Source of the DNA: Rhaphigaster nebulosa
Taxonomy: Eukaryota; Arthropoda; Insecta; Hemiptera; Pentatomidae
DNA length: 64,000 nucleotides
Assembly (NCBI GenBank): GCA_948150685.1
Contig: OX411312.1
Coordinates: 47,839,698 to 47,903,697, forward strand
Direction: 5' to 3'
Shown: piece by piece, positions 42,226-54,300 of the stretch
Layout: the number at the start of each line of letters is the position of its first letter
Numbering within the stretch: the first letter of the stretch is position 1
Notes under the pieces: model-generated
What the model saw: the letters and a program-made list of their open reading frames with translations, nothing else
Database searches by the model: none
What the model was told of the DNA's origin: nothing
Made by a program: the position numbers and the translations under genes

Positions 42226-43269
42226 AACTATGGGGCGAGTTCAAATCATTAAACCTATCTCTTTAAGAATAATACCTGAATGTCTTACTGAAGATATGAG
42301 CAATAAAAACAGCAGACTCTCATAATTAATAATGTATATTTGTATTATATTTTTTAAATGTAAGAAGTGAAGCAAATATAAGTCTAAAACTATATTTTCA
42401 ATTAATCCATAAAAAAAAAAAGATTTTCGCAAAAAATTAAATGCTCCAGTAACTTGGTGTAGAGGGAAACAATGCGCAAGATATGATTAGTTAATTTAGG
42501 CATATGCCAACTTTATTTTAATATTTCTGTTTTTTTTTCTTCAAAAAAACGTCCTTTAAGAAATATTCCAGTGAAAATGAAACAGTGCCAAATTTAATAC
42601 AATGAAAATGTAACTGTCAAGTTGATGAAGCCCAGTGCTAAAATTTAGGGAACAATCCTTATCTCAACCTAGTCTAAATGAAAACTACTTAATTTATTAG
42701 TTTAAACAGACGTGAAAAAATAGAAGCTACTTATGTTAACCCTTTTAGTGCCTACGGAGTCTCTGAGACTCTTTCTCTGTTATAAAGGGGTGGGGATTAA
42801 CGGATAAAAGGGGAACCCCCTTGGACCCCCAGAACCTTCCTGTCTACGTGAGAAGAAAGTAATTAAGAAATAACAATTAGGCTGTGATATGCCCCCTATA
42901 TTTTACAAGACTGTTTCTACAATATTTTATGTGTTGACAAAATTTTTCTTTTTAGAAATGCTATTTGTTTTCCCTTTTAATATAGTTATAAAACATTTTC
43001 AGCTAGCATAATTTGAAAGAGTAAGTAAATTAATGAATTGTAAAAATATGATAAATTTTAATTTTTTTTTTTGAAAAATTACGAAATAAAAAACATTAAA
43101 CCAGCAGTAAAATACATCTTCGATACATATACATAGTAACAATATTGGAAAGAAAAACTGGTTTTTTTTTTGCTATTTTTTGTTTATGGTGCCCTTCAGA
43201 TTTCATAGTCTCCGATTATGGAAAAAATAACTAGACACTAAAAGGGCTAACCAAGTATATTTCAAATAT
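42226..43269. other. Unannotated stretch
   Basis: No gene or repeat is supported. A short G+C-richer piece at 42745-42850 has a run of GGGGTGGGG...CCCCCTTGGACCCCC, which can form a weak hairpin. Confidence 0.4.
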
Positions 43270-44024
43270 GGGCCCATAATTATGAAACTGGTTTAAGTCA
43301 TATATTTCTTGTTTCGAGATATTTAATGAATCGCATTTGAATAAATTAAAAAATAATTTTATATTATGCGACATTTCAATTTATAATTTTATTAGTCTTG
43401 ATTAATGGAAATTTATTATAGATATGAAATTTTGTGTGAATTTCATAGGAAAATGTTGTTTTTAAAGCTTGAATTGATTTAGACCATTTTCAAAATTAAC
43501 AGAATTGACTTAAAGTAATAAAAAATTGTGATTTTTATTTGAAACAACATCTTTAACGAAATAATTCATAAACATTTATTAATCATTTTTAACAAGTAAT
43601 CCATTTTTATCATAATTTCGAGTTTTTAAGATTTTTAAAATGTTTCTGAAAAAATGGAGGGATGTATGGTATTAGTAAACACATATGATCTTTATGTTTT
43701 TCTTCCGTTACTGGTCTCGAGGTGTTGTATAATGGAAGTAATTGAATATTTTCGTATATTTTTGGTCTTCCTCTTTTAGGTTTATATAATAGTTTAAGCT
43801 GTGTTTATATAATTTCTTTAAATTGTTGACTTAGACCACTTTCATAATTAACACTAAATGAATTCCGTATAACGTTGTAATTACAATTACTATCTAAAGG
43901 TTCATTTTTGACGATATCGTAAAAATTACATTGAATAAATTTAGTTTAAAATCATGTCGTGTGAAATAAGTGATAAATTCATTTTTTTAAATTTTGACTT
44001 AGACCACTTTCATAATTATGGGCA
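43270..44024. mobile_element. Inverted-repeat element, about 755 bp, with subterminal repeats
   Basis: The left end reads GGCCCATAATTATGAAACTG then GTTTAAGTCA. The right end inverted reads TGCCCATAATTATGAAAGTG then GTCTAAGTCA. The motif GA(C/T)TTAGACCA..TTTCA.AATTA recurs inside at about 43478, 43826 and 43996. Terminal inverted repeats of about 30 bases, repeated subterminal motifs and no long frame fit a non-autonomous DNA transposon. Confidence 0.75.
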
Positions 44025-44647
44025 CATGTGCATATAGTATATCGAACTATGTCTTCGGGCCGTCACAGTAATCCATGAAATTGGCGCATGAGTTGTAAGT
44101 GGAACACCTAAATTTATTATTATACCACTGGCAAATTACAGTAATGCTTGTGTAAATAAAATAAAAATAATTTTTTACTCCGATAATACAAAAAAAATAT
44201 TATGTTTAAAGAAAAATAGTTTAAATAGCTGAAACATGTAAATATATAAATAACGAAAGAGAAAAATAAGAGAGAGAAATGCAAGTGGAAGATTAGAGTA
44301 CTGCCTTGTTTGTTTTTGTTTTTTATACTCTCCTATGAAAATAGGTTCAAAGTACTTTAGAACTACTTTTTTTTCTATGTTTGACATTAAAATATCAATA
44401 TTCCGTTATTAAAAGTCATAAAATTTGCATTGGCTTTTTAATTCAACTTTTTTTTATTTTTCAAATTTGTTGAAAATTCTTTATTACGGTGAATATTTCC
44501 CAGGAAATTGATAAGCCAGTTAATTAACTTGCAACAAGTTTGCTGGTGAGATAAGGGACGATTCGCTGTCAAAAAACATTCTCTGACTTTGATAACGTTT
44601 ATATTGAATTCGTGAATAAAATATAAACTTTAAAAGTTTGTCGATTG

Positions 44648-44651
<4 letters not shown>
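44025..44651. other. Unannotated segment
   Basis: Nothing recognised. A 70-codon minus frame at 44175-44387 is A+T-rich and unassigned. Confidence 0.4.

Positions 44652-44725
<74 letters not shown>
44652..44725. repeat. (TA)n microsatellite, about 37 units
   Basis: The longest uninterrupted alternating TA run in the window. Confidence 0.95.
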
Positions 44726-44726
<1 letters not shown>

Positions 44727-46205
44727 CTTACTATCTTATTCGGTGAAATGATTAAACAAAAATACTTCATAAATCTTGCTTTTAAGTTCAAATTAGGGAG
44801 AGTAGACTGTATAAAGCATCACAATGTACACAAAATATAAATAAATGAAATTCAAATAATATTGGTTTATATAAATAAAAATAAAGTAAATACCGATGTT
44901 ACCAGATCAATATTATTGAGTACACACGAATATTTTTACCAGGGGGGTTTGATGTCTGTTCTCAGTGCATTTATGATACTATATATATACATCGCATCTA
45001 TTCAAGTAGGTATTAATAATTATGATTTTAATAATTAATTATANNNNNNNNNNNNNNNNNNNNNNNNNNNNNNNNNNNNNNNNNNNNNNNNNNNNNNNNN
45101 NNNNNNNNNNNNNNNNNNNNNNNNNNNNNNNNNNNNNNNNNNNNNNNNNNNNNNNNNNNNNNNNNNNNNNNNNNNNNNNNNNNNNNNNNNNNNNNNNNNN
45201 NNNNNNNNNNNNNNNNNNNNNNNNNNNNNNNNNNNNNNNNNNNATAAGTGTGATAAGATTTATAGGCTTATTATATGCTAAAGTTCAACGTTATACATCA
45301 TTATAATTCAATAAATGTTCGCCATAGAGATAATGGTATAGCTATCTAGTAACTAAATCTGGCTCCCAAATGTATTGGATGGAATTCCAAACACGGTGCG
45401 GCTGGCACAGAACAGAATAATCAGTTCGTAAAATCTTTCCATGCTGGTCGCTTGAATAACGGAGTCACCGAGTTCGAATCAGTGGAACTTCCGTACTATC
45501 ACGTTCAAACTATTTCCCTCATAAATCTTTATTAAATTATTTATAATATTAAATATTTCAATTAATAGTTATTTGGATTATTTTTAGATATTATTATTGA
45601 AACAAAGTATTGAGTGGATTTGAGGAGTGTGAAGAAATATGTATATTGGGAAATGAAGTTGTGTAACATCTTAGAAAGAGTGTTTTGTGGGGTCACAAAG
45701 GGGTTTTCACTAAATGATTTGATAGAGAATTTCAAAATTTATCAGCAAAACACTTTTATAAACAAGAACAAAGAATTTTTTTCAAAAAGATTTCACCACT
45801 TTAAGTCATTCGCGTTCTGCCGGATCAAGATTGAAAACGTAGCTTCAGTGTCTTGCTTCTTCTTAGACATTTATTATAACGACTGCAATTAAAAACGCAT
45901 TTAGATGGTCTTAAGTGCATTTGCTATAAATGTTTGAATCACCAAAATTGTCCCATTTATTTTTTCAATGGTTATTAATAATACCTGTACAGTTAATTAT
46001 TAATGCTCCAAATGATATCATTTAAAAATAAGAATTAAATTTTCGAAATTTCTAAAAAACAATTTTGATTTTATAGGTTGTAACACCAGATGTATAAGTC
46101 TTCAATGGATCAGGTAGTGGATTCAATGTAGCCAAAACAACATTCCCTGTAGCGCTACATATTCAGCTGTTTCATTTTTTAATTTAAATGCATGTTAATA
46201 TTTCC
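44726..46205. other. Unannotated stretch containing the assembly gap
   Basis: Nothing coding is supported. GAGTTCGAATC at 45470-45480 looks like a B box but lacks a convincing A box. The 92-codon frame at 45614-45892 is unassigned. Confidence 0.4.
45044..45243. other. Assembly gap (200 N)
   Basis: Exactly 200 undetermined bases, probably a placeholder of arbitrary length. The open frame that appears to cross it is not real evidence. Confidence 0.99.
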
Positions 46206-46210
46206 CCTTA

Positions 46211-46420
46211 CTAATCCATTTCGCCAATAATTGTAGAACCTGGTGAATAGTCTATGCCAGATCCGTGATAAATGCGAGACGATTGAACGATGATCGCATT
46301 AATGTACGATATATTTTGCATCCGCTCTGGATTTAGTTGTCTTTGTGCAATAATAGTAAAAATAAAACATGCCAAAGAAATCATTTTTATTAGAGCAATC
46401 GATAGAGATCTTCGGTTCAA
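46211..46420 (-). CDS. Candidate secreted-protein exon, unidentified
   Basis: The frame starts MNRRSLSIALIKMISLACFI, with Arg residues at 3-4 then a hydrophobic core at about residues 14-24, which resembles a signal peptide. A plausible cleavage lies near FTIIA/QRQ. The rest is polar with one N-glycosylation sequon (NIS) and a Gly/Ser-rich end (YHGSGIDYSPGSTIIGEMD). The stop codon overlaps TTA/GTAAGG at 46211-46206, close to a splice-donor consensus, so the coding exon might continue elsewhere instead of stopping. Composition is less A+T-rich than its surroundings. I recognise no family. An internal Met at residue 13 is an alternative start. Confidence 0.35.
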   Translation of the reverse strand: MNRRSLSIALIKMISLACFIFTIIAQRQLNPERMQNISYINAIIVQSSRIYHGSGIDYSPGSTIIGEMD

Positions 46421-47225
46421 AGATATTTTCCATTTTTTTAGGTGATGGGCATGAAAGACCCATATTTAAAATTATAGAAAAAGGCCTCAGACAGAAAGAG
46501 TCCTAGGAGGGAGTGCTTTGGTAATCCACAGATTAATCTAATAAAACGATTTATCATTATCTTTAGTTCACTATCGACCGTAGTCGAAGTGGGGTGGAGA
46601 AACGGAAGGAATACAAAGAGATGGGAATATTAATGAGTCACGAAATCTTCTAAACTGTTCAAGGACAGCGCTGTAATCTAAGGTGGATTATTATCATGTT
46701 CGTGTTTTGGAATTCATTTTCGCAGTTATTTTTCACTCAAAAAATAATGATTGGACCAGGTGAGTAAACTTAATATCAAGGGGAAAGATTCCTTTGTGCT
46801 TGTGTGTTGGGCCTGTTGCTAATCAATTGGTTCATGTTAAGCTGCTTCTCAAAAGTAAACTAAGTTACCGCTAACGATCGTCAGTTCCTTTATTATTATT
46901 TTTTTTCGGCTGACACGTCCTTCGCCTCGGTAATAAGTTATAACAACTTAATGGCGACGTGTCAGAGCAGTTTGTCGAATCGATTCCTACAATGACACAG
47001 ATGGAGTTTCCAAACTACTTAATTGATCCTCTGCAACTTCGGAAGTTTCGTCGAGCACTAAAAGGTGTCGTCCTTCGCTGACTTGCAGGTCAGATTATCA
47101 GATTATTTGATCAACTACCTGTCATATACCCCTAAGAGGTATTAGTATCTTAGAAGTTGATATCAGAAAAATCATGATTATTTTTGTTGATTTAAATTTA
47201 AAAATAAAGAAATTAAAGTGCAATT
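46421..47225. other. Unannotated stretch
   Basis: G+C is a little higher at 46560-47080. An imperfect inverted pair CTGACACGTCC (46909) and GACGTGTCAGAG (46954) lies here. No gene is supported. Confidence 0.4.
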
Positions 47226-47447
47226 GTATTGTCAAGATCGATACACAGACCAACTTTGGGCTCGAATAAACAATCCAATGATTGTTAAACACATGTTAAG
47301 AATATACAATAAGATGAAATCATATTATTTATTATATTATTCTGGATATACGAATTTATTACCAAATATTTCATACTGATTAACGTAGAAATCATCATAA
47401 GAGAATGTAATGACAAAAAATCCTCGTTTCCGAATATAGCAACATAT
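47226..47447 (+). repeat. Direct repeat, left copy (partner 47866-48065)
   Basis: Shared blocks in order: TATTGTCAAGRTC.ATACACAGAC, CAATGATTGTTAAA, TTTCA.ACTGATT and AGAGAA.GTAATGACA. The copies are about 640 bases apart and flank the 47501-47863 repeat. Confidence 0.7.
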
Positions 47448-47500
47448 ATTTTCTTACTGCTTTTCCGCGACTTGATAAAGATCATAAATAAATGATAAAG

Positions 47501-47863
47501 AAGGAAAGGTACCCAAATATCGTACTCCTAAACCAAATTCGAAATTTCAAACATAAAACTGAAGAAACAAAAAAAATAATACAAGCAACTCCATTCTACA
47601 CCTGCAAATGTTGGTATGGTTATTTTGCAGGACTAAATAATCTTTCTTCTGAGTAAACAAAAAAATACTTACCTACATATTAGAATTTTATAAGAAAGAC
47701 CCTAATTGAAGGTTACTGAACAATTTATGACCAGTTTCAGCTTTTTTTTTCTGGATATTCGGGTTATATGGGTTTTTTTATCTAATTTTACTATACTAAA
47801 TATCAACGCTAGATAATTTATGGGACGAATTTCGCCAACAGGACGAATTTCGGCCACTTTACC
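47501..47863 (+). repeat. Short copy of the 40.0-42.2 kb repeat
   Basis: It matches 40043-40106, 40924-41012 and 42162-42225 without the large insertions found there. Confidence 0.7.
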
Positions 47864-47865
47864 CT

Positions 47866-48065
47866 ATTGTCAAGGTCAATACACAGACAAAATTTGGGTT
47901 CAAATGTGCGATTCAATGATTGTTAAAAATAAAAGAAATGAATTAGAAGGCAAATTTCTATTATTATTTTATAAACAAATTCGCCACTAAAGATTTCACA
48001 CTGATTTATATAAAAATTCTCGAAAGAGAAAGTAATGACAGAAATGCTCGTTTTCTTAATAACAT
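47866..48065 (+). repeat. Direct repeat, right copy (partner 47226-47447)
   Basis: Diverged duplicate of 47226-47447. Together they bracket a 360-base repeat, a layout that could be a small element with direct terminal repeats or an insertion into a tandem pair. Confidence 0.7.
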
Positions 48066-48407
48066 CGATTATTAAGAAGTGATGCTTCATATCTGAAAAA
48101 CAACTAATTTACAGAAGGGACAAAAACTGTTAAAAAACGTAATTAAAAAGAAAACAAATGGTCCAAGTTTGAGCGTATTTTTTAGGAGTGCAAAAAGGCA
48201 AATAAAAATACAATAATATTTTTCAATTTCTCGACTGTTCTTTTTTTTTTATATCTGGCTATAAATTACATTTTTTATAAGTATTTATGGTATATTTTAT
48301 TCTGTCCGTGTTGTGAAAAAGCAGTGTCAATGAACGTTAGTGTGGTAACTATGAATGTTACTATTATTTTTTTTGCGGCTTCATTATAAGTATAGCAACC
48401 TTCAGGG

Positions 48408-49088
48408 CTCATTCTTATGAGACTTTTCAAATTCACATCTTATGACTTTGAGGTAGTTTTTGCATGCCTCTAATTATTATGGAGTTGACTCGATTTTTTG
48501 TGTATATTATTGGTGAGTAACCATATCATTCATTAGTAAAAAGCGAATGTCCAAAATATTTACAGTTAATGTAAATTGTGGTTAAAATCGTTAAGAAATC
48601 ATCAAGAACTTATGGCTCCAGAAAATGGTGAAAACGAGAGCTCAGGTATGTTACTGGTATTATTTTGGGTAATATTCGTTTTAAATGTGGTAGACCTCAA
48701 CTCCTCTGACCTTGGACAATGCAATATCTCATAATTTAGCAGCATTACTCTGGAATCCAGAGAATTAGTGTCATACTGAAAATACAAATTAAATCATAGT
48801 GTTAACATACCTGAGAACTCGTTTTCACCATATTCCAGAGACATAAGTTCGTTATGACATCCTAATCATTGGAAATATTAAAAAAATTTGATACCATTCA
48901 TTTTTTTTTAAAAATAGCACACTTTTGCTTTTTTAAGTGATAATCTGAATTTGATCTAGGATATTTTTTTTTACTTAATTTGTACCAATGTGGACCGAAA
49001 CATACTTGAGAATTTATAATTTTATAATTTACTTTAACTGTAAATATTGTAGCCATTTACTATTTACTAATGATAGGTGTTTGGAATA

Positions 49089-49155
<67 letters not shown>

Positions 49156-49267
49156 TTTAAATAATACATACAAAAATTGGATCAAATTCCATAATAACTA
49201 GAGGCATATAAAAGCAACTTCAAAATCAAAAGAAGCAAATTTAACAAGTGTCATGAGAATGATCCCT
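48408..49267. repeat. Nested inverted repeat, about 860 bp
   Basis: The outer arms 48408-48590 and 49010-49267 are inverted copies (CTCATTCTTATGAGAC; GCATGCCTCTAATTATTATG; CATTAGTAAA; ATATTTACAGTTAA and their complements). The right arm holds an extra (TA)n at 49093-49149. Inside lies a second inverted pair: 48606-48653 and 48803-48850 (GAACTTATG.CTC..GAA, ATGGTGAAAACGAG). The whole could fold as a two-level hairpin. No open frame of note. Confidence 0.85.
49093..49149. repeat. (TA)n microsatellite
   Basis: About 57 bases of alternating AT inside the right outer arm of the nested inverted repeat. Confidence 0.95.
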
Positions 49268-49678
49268 ATTTAATAATAATATTAACATTCTCTTGAGTAC
49301 AGATTATCAGGCCCACATATCGAATACCATACTCTTTGAAATACGTCGTAGCCGTATTAAAATCCCCATTATCAGAGCTCCCCCTCCCTATAAACTCACC
49401 CTCTTTCCCCACCCCATGGGACTAAGATAGAGGGTTTATTACAGTGGACCAGGGCTCTATTAATTTTAGCCAGGACCAACCCCTTGATCCGATTAATATA
49501 CCCTATTGTCTCCTCGGGTCAACCATCTTCATCGCTCCCGCCACTATTAATATGTAATTACTCAATTTAAAAATAATGATCATCAATTCATTTAAGATAA
49601 ATGGTAGTAAATATTCAGGCGAACTTTGAATAAGGAAACAATTTTTGATTGATTTTATTTTCATTAATTATTTCGTTA
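49268..49678. other. Unannotated segment with a C-rich patch
   Basis: Positions 49360-49420 are C-rich on + (CCCC, CCCCCTCCC, CCCC and CCCC runs), giving G-quadruplex potential on the minus strand. No gene. Confidence 0.45.
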
Positions 49679-50551
49679 CAGTACCTAAAGGCCTTCGTAC
49701 TAGATAGTTTTTTTGCCGAAGCTCTGATATTAGAGCTGCCAGAGACGTGTAAACACATGACAAAGTGCTCTGCCAACAGAGTTGCCGGAATTTTTAATCT
49801 ACTGTGTAAGCACTATGAAACTTCAGGTAATGCGCTTGTTGCATATTTATTCATCCGTCACTCTGGTTGAACGTGATGCCAGAGTAAATTCTAGAACGAA
49901 TTTTATTTTTATGTTTGTGTTTTTTTTGTTTCATTTGTTTTGTTTTTTTATGGAGCTTCGTGTTTGAAGTTAAATCTCGTTTTTTCTCCCTTAAATCAAT
50001 TTTTTTCTTAAATTTCATTTTTCGTAATACGTTCGACGTACGCACTCAAGTCTGTACCTTAGGCTAAACCAAGGCATGAATTCCTAAAATAGCCGTAAAT
50101 AACTGCAGCCGATCAACGTTTTGTTGATTCAGACATTATTAGGACAAACACACGAGATCTCATAAATTCAGACTTGCTATTTCTTCAACACACATCAACA
50201 GTCTTAAATAGAGATAGTATATCACTCCAAAGCAAAATAACATATACGGTATCATTTATCGACAGATGTATCGATATTGTAGTGATAGTATCATATACAA
50301 TAACGATTGCAAATATATTAGCTTCATTGTTCCTCAGCTCTATGATAATTTGATTATTATAACCGTAGTAGGGTTTTGCTAGAGTAATTATCACGTGTAA
50401 ACAGAGCCAGAACTCTCTGGTACCACCATTACCAAAAAAAATAGTGCTGGATTTTCTCCAATGTGAAACGCCCCTGGCAGAGCTCTGGCAGCTCTGACGC
50501 CAGAGCTGTATCACTAAAACTCTAGCGTATACGAAGGCCTTTATACACCTG
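49679..50551. mobile_element. Inverted-repeat DNA transposon remnant, about 870 bp
   Basis: The left end CAGTACCTAAAGGCCTTCGT and the right end read inverted (CAGGTGTATAAAGGCCTTCG) share AAAGGCCTTCGTA. Both continue into an AGCTCTG...AGAGCTGCCAGAG block. The blocks CAGAGCT/AGCTCTG recur near both ends. CAG-type termini and subterminal repeats are hAT-like, but no 8-bp target duplication is seen. The interior has frames of 73 and 109 codons that I cannot assign to a transposase. Confidence 0.75.
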
Positions 50552-50710
50552 GAAGAGCATGATATTTCATATCAATATAATAATTATTCTAGCGTGCGTA
50601 TGTAATTGTCCGTAATCGTTATCATGACAACTTCATAACCGTGAAAGCAAATTCAATACACAGATATTTTTTATTTCTCTCCGTCAGCGATTTTACAGTT
50701 TATTTCTCAA

Positions 50711-50712
<2 letters not shown>

Positions 50713-50808
<96 letters not shown>

Positions 50809-50809
50809 T
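50713..50809. repeat. Compound (TA)n-(GA)n microsatellite
   Basis: About 68 bases of TA (50713-50780) followed by GA repeats with two interruptions (50781-50809). Confidence 0.95.
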
Positions 50810-51540
50810 ACAGTTACAGACAAATTCCCATTTAATAACTAGCCAGGATCTATCGAAGCCCGTATCAATGTTAAAACCGACCTTATGAAGGACCTCTATC
50901 GTCTTCATAACTACTATTATTTTAAGAACATTACAATATATGTATATATTTATTCATGAATATTTCTCTTTCACCAATCAGCCTGGTAGTGAACCAATTA
51001 TACTGGATCATCTTTGTACATCTACTCATAAGCTAAATTGATGGAATATAAAGGAATGAATTTTTATGGCCAGGCAAATTGTGACTAGATCTTTGCTGAC
51101 TGTGAGCATATCAGGTAAACATTCCTATGAAGGTCGCTCAGGTTTTAAAGCAGATAATATATAAAAACAGGTAAATATAGTGAGTTTAAAATGCTCCATT
51201 GGAAAATAGTTAATTTTAAAAAAAACACTAATGTGATCGTACTCTCAATAATAATGAAATCAACGATAGTTTTCAAAGGACTGTAATTATTTTCAGTGCA
51301 TGAATTTCAATTTTCAATATGATGATACTAATCAATTAGTTTTTATTAACCATTGTAATGGTTACTGTTTTATTTGATTTCAATATCACTGTCAACATTT
51401 TAACATTTAATATTATATTAATTAAATAAATTTTCATCTGTATTAAATTAAATTAATCAAAAATTAATGAATACATTATTTACTCATTTATAAACATCAG
51501 AAATATGAAAAACAATAAAAGAATTTTTAAAAATATATTA
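50810..51540. other. Unannotated segment
   Basis: No gene or repeat recognised. Confidence 0.4.
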
Positions 51541-51610
51541 CAATTACGAGGATTCGAACTTAAAATCTTCAATTCAGTAATCAGACGCGTAACTGCGAGG
51601 CCACAACCAC
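51541..51610 (-). repeat. tRNA-like sequence with A and B boxes (SINE head or tRNA relic)
   Basis: On the minus strand TGGCCTCGCAGTTACGCG (from 51603) resembles an A-box/D-arm and AGTTCGAATCC (51560-51550) a B box, 43 bases apart. The acceptor strands GTGGTTG and the 3' end do not pair, so it is not a functional tRNA. The 109-codon minus frame 51480-51809 runs through it and is probably a shadow. Confidence 0.6.
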
Positions 51611-51984
51611 TATTGATTTGATGTTGCAGCCTCGAATTCTTACATAACACCAAGAACTTCGAATCGATGTTTCTCGAGAATGAAAGCGAATTGCATCTTA
51701 CTACATTCCATAACTGTGGAGGGGACCTTACCCTATAACGTATACAAAAGTGATCGAAATCAGTGATTCCCATGTTTGACACTCTCCTGGTAAGATACAA
51801 TTGATACAATTGATGATATTCTCCTGATACATTCCTTTATTAAAATTAGGATAGACGCGACGGGGCTCACTTCTGGTTCTGAAATTCATTATAATTTCAT
51901 CACATCTTTAACTTAATCATAAGCATAATAACTAATATACTTGAAAATGGCTCAATGATGCAAAACATCTATATAATAGTTATT

Positions 51985-52290
51985 TAAAAATCTGGTACTG
52001 TGCGCGCATCACACAACATTCACTTGCCACTCTATGATAATTATCCGATTTATAAAATAAGTTCACATAAACTCGCACAAATTCACATAAACACTACTTG
52101 AAATATTTTTAGCATGCACTTCTTCACGTCTCCTCTCACAATATTACAATAAAACAGTTTTTCTAAACAATTGTTGAACAATAAATTTTTGCACTGTACA
52201 TTTTTAGATTGTCAAGTTAAAAAAAAAATTTAAATGTTTTCATTTAGTTTCTATGGAAATTCCATTTATTTTCCATGGAAATATTTATGT
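51985..52290 (-). repeat. Dispersed repeat family copy (partner 1598-1925)
   Basis: Inverted relative to the first copy and sharing GTGCGCGCATCACACAA, CACTTCTTCAC and TTTAGTTTCTATGGAAA. See the first copy for the alignment landmarks. Confidence 0.65.
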
Positions 52291-53446
52291 ATTGTGTAAA
52301 TATTGTAACTTTAAATAACTTTGCAAAATATGTATGTATTTTTTGCTTATATAAAATAGCTGGCATTAAGAAAATAAAAGCAGGGAAAAGGCTAACAGAA
52401 AAATATGAATATCTTAAAAATAGTAATGAGAGCGTGAGAGATACTAGAAAGAAAATATCGATACCCATGAAAGTTATCTAAAGTTATCTAAAGATTTAAC
52501 TTCTACTAATAAAATGTAAGAAAAAATGGTGAAATAAATCGATTTGATTCTGAAAAAATAAAAGACCACTAAATAAAACTACTTAATTTATTATTATACA
52601 GCAGTTTAAATTACAGCCAATCAATTTCTATACCTATTCACAGAACTTAAGAGGCTAGAGTGGATCAATCTATTTTTTAATATAAAATATTGAAGTATTT
52701 TTTAAAATTATAATTATTATGTAATTAAGTAATTAATGAAAGCCATCTATCTAAGGAAGACTGCAAAATAGAGATATTTTAAAAATATCTCTTGTATAAG
52801 CAATCCTAATTCGAGCACTGAGGTATATCAACAAACCTCTTCCTAGTAGAAAGATAAGTTAAAAAAAAAATCTGGTTTTCAGCATTTGTCAGCGACATAA
52901 CATTAGGGATCAATGTTTAATTTATAAAAGTTATTTAACTAAACTCTATTAATGATCGCTAGAAGTGCTGAAAAGTTTAAGTAATAATAAGCAAGTTGAA
53001 TAATAGTTATTGATATAATTATAATTATTATTATTAATTTATTTAATTGCCAATTTATTCACAAGTATATAATTGTCACTATTATTTTGACATCGTCTTG
53101 CTAAATTGTATAATATATATTATTATTTTGTATATTATTTGTTATATACTATATATTATTGAATTTTGTATATTATTTAATTGTATTATTTCATCTCTAT
53201 TATTTAACGGTCTATTGATTCAATATTTTTGTCTCTTATTTTTTGCTGTCCTTTTTTCTCCTTACTAACTTATTTTTTGTTTTCTAATGTTCATTTTTCT
53301 TTTATATTTTTTTCATTTATTATTGTACATATCAAAACTCACTAAAATATTACTATACAGATAGTATGTCTATTGAAGCATGGGATCTGCAAAATTTATA
53401 AGCACACGATCCTCCCAATTATATTATAGACTATGGAAGGGAAAAG

Positions 53447-53516
<70 letters not shown>

Positions 53517-54300
53517 TAAAAATATTTAGTGCTCAGTAATTTACAATAAATTATATTTTCAGATTGCTGTTGACGAAATATAAAAAAGATTGATATAAAA
53601 GTTATGGGTATAATTAAAATTATTAAAAACGTTTTTGTTATTAATAAAGGAGTTTGAATTACCTAATTCTACAGTTAAATGGGTTTAGGCCCTGAGCGAG
53701 CCAAATAACCATTTTCGATTACTAATTGGACGAAGTCTCGTATTTCGGAGAATTCAATCAAGGGCTGAAATGGTCTGATTAAAGTATGTAATTTAAGGGA
53801 TAACATGAACTTTTAATGGCCAAATAAACCTAATATCAGATATAGCCGTAAATTGAGTACTCCAATTTTCGATACAACTTTTCAACTCAAAATGACTACA
53901 GTCAATTAATTGTCATTCCTGTTTACGGAACTAATGAGGATATATTCTTCAAAAAAATAAATTAAATAAACTATTATTTCTGAATATAATTTTATTTAAG
54001 AAATTATATCTTTAGATTCAAACGAAGTTGTAAGTATAACACGATCCAAATTATTACACCATGGTTTATTATAAACACTCTCTTTGTTTATTAAAACCCC
54101 TCAGTGTTTATTATAAACACTCATATAAAAAAAAAAAAATATTATTATTTTTTTAAGCATTTTGTACAATAATTCCAAAACTCATTTTATGTTTCTGCTA
54201 TCAATTAAGTTCAAAACTTCTAGTTTAGGCCACTGGTTGGGATAAAACGGCTGATAGCAAGCCAAGTTCAACGGATCATTCTGGAATGATGAGTGAGCCC

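Noticed and set aside
45022..45306. 94-codon frame running through the N block
   Set aside because: It consists mostly of undetermined bases; the gap length is arbitrary.
45440..45490. tRNA-like element from the B box GAGTTCGAATC
   Set aside because: No A box lies about 44 bases upstream and no paired acceptor arms are present.
51480..51809. 109-codon minus frame as a gene
   Set aside because: It reads through a tRNA-like promoter relic and has no recognised domain.
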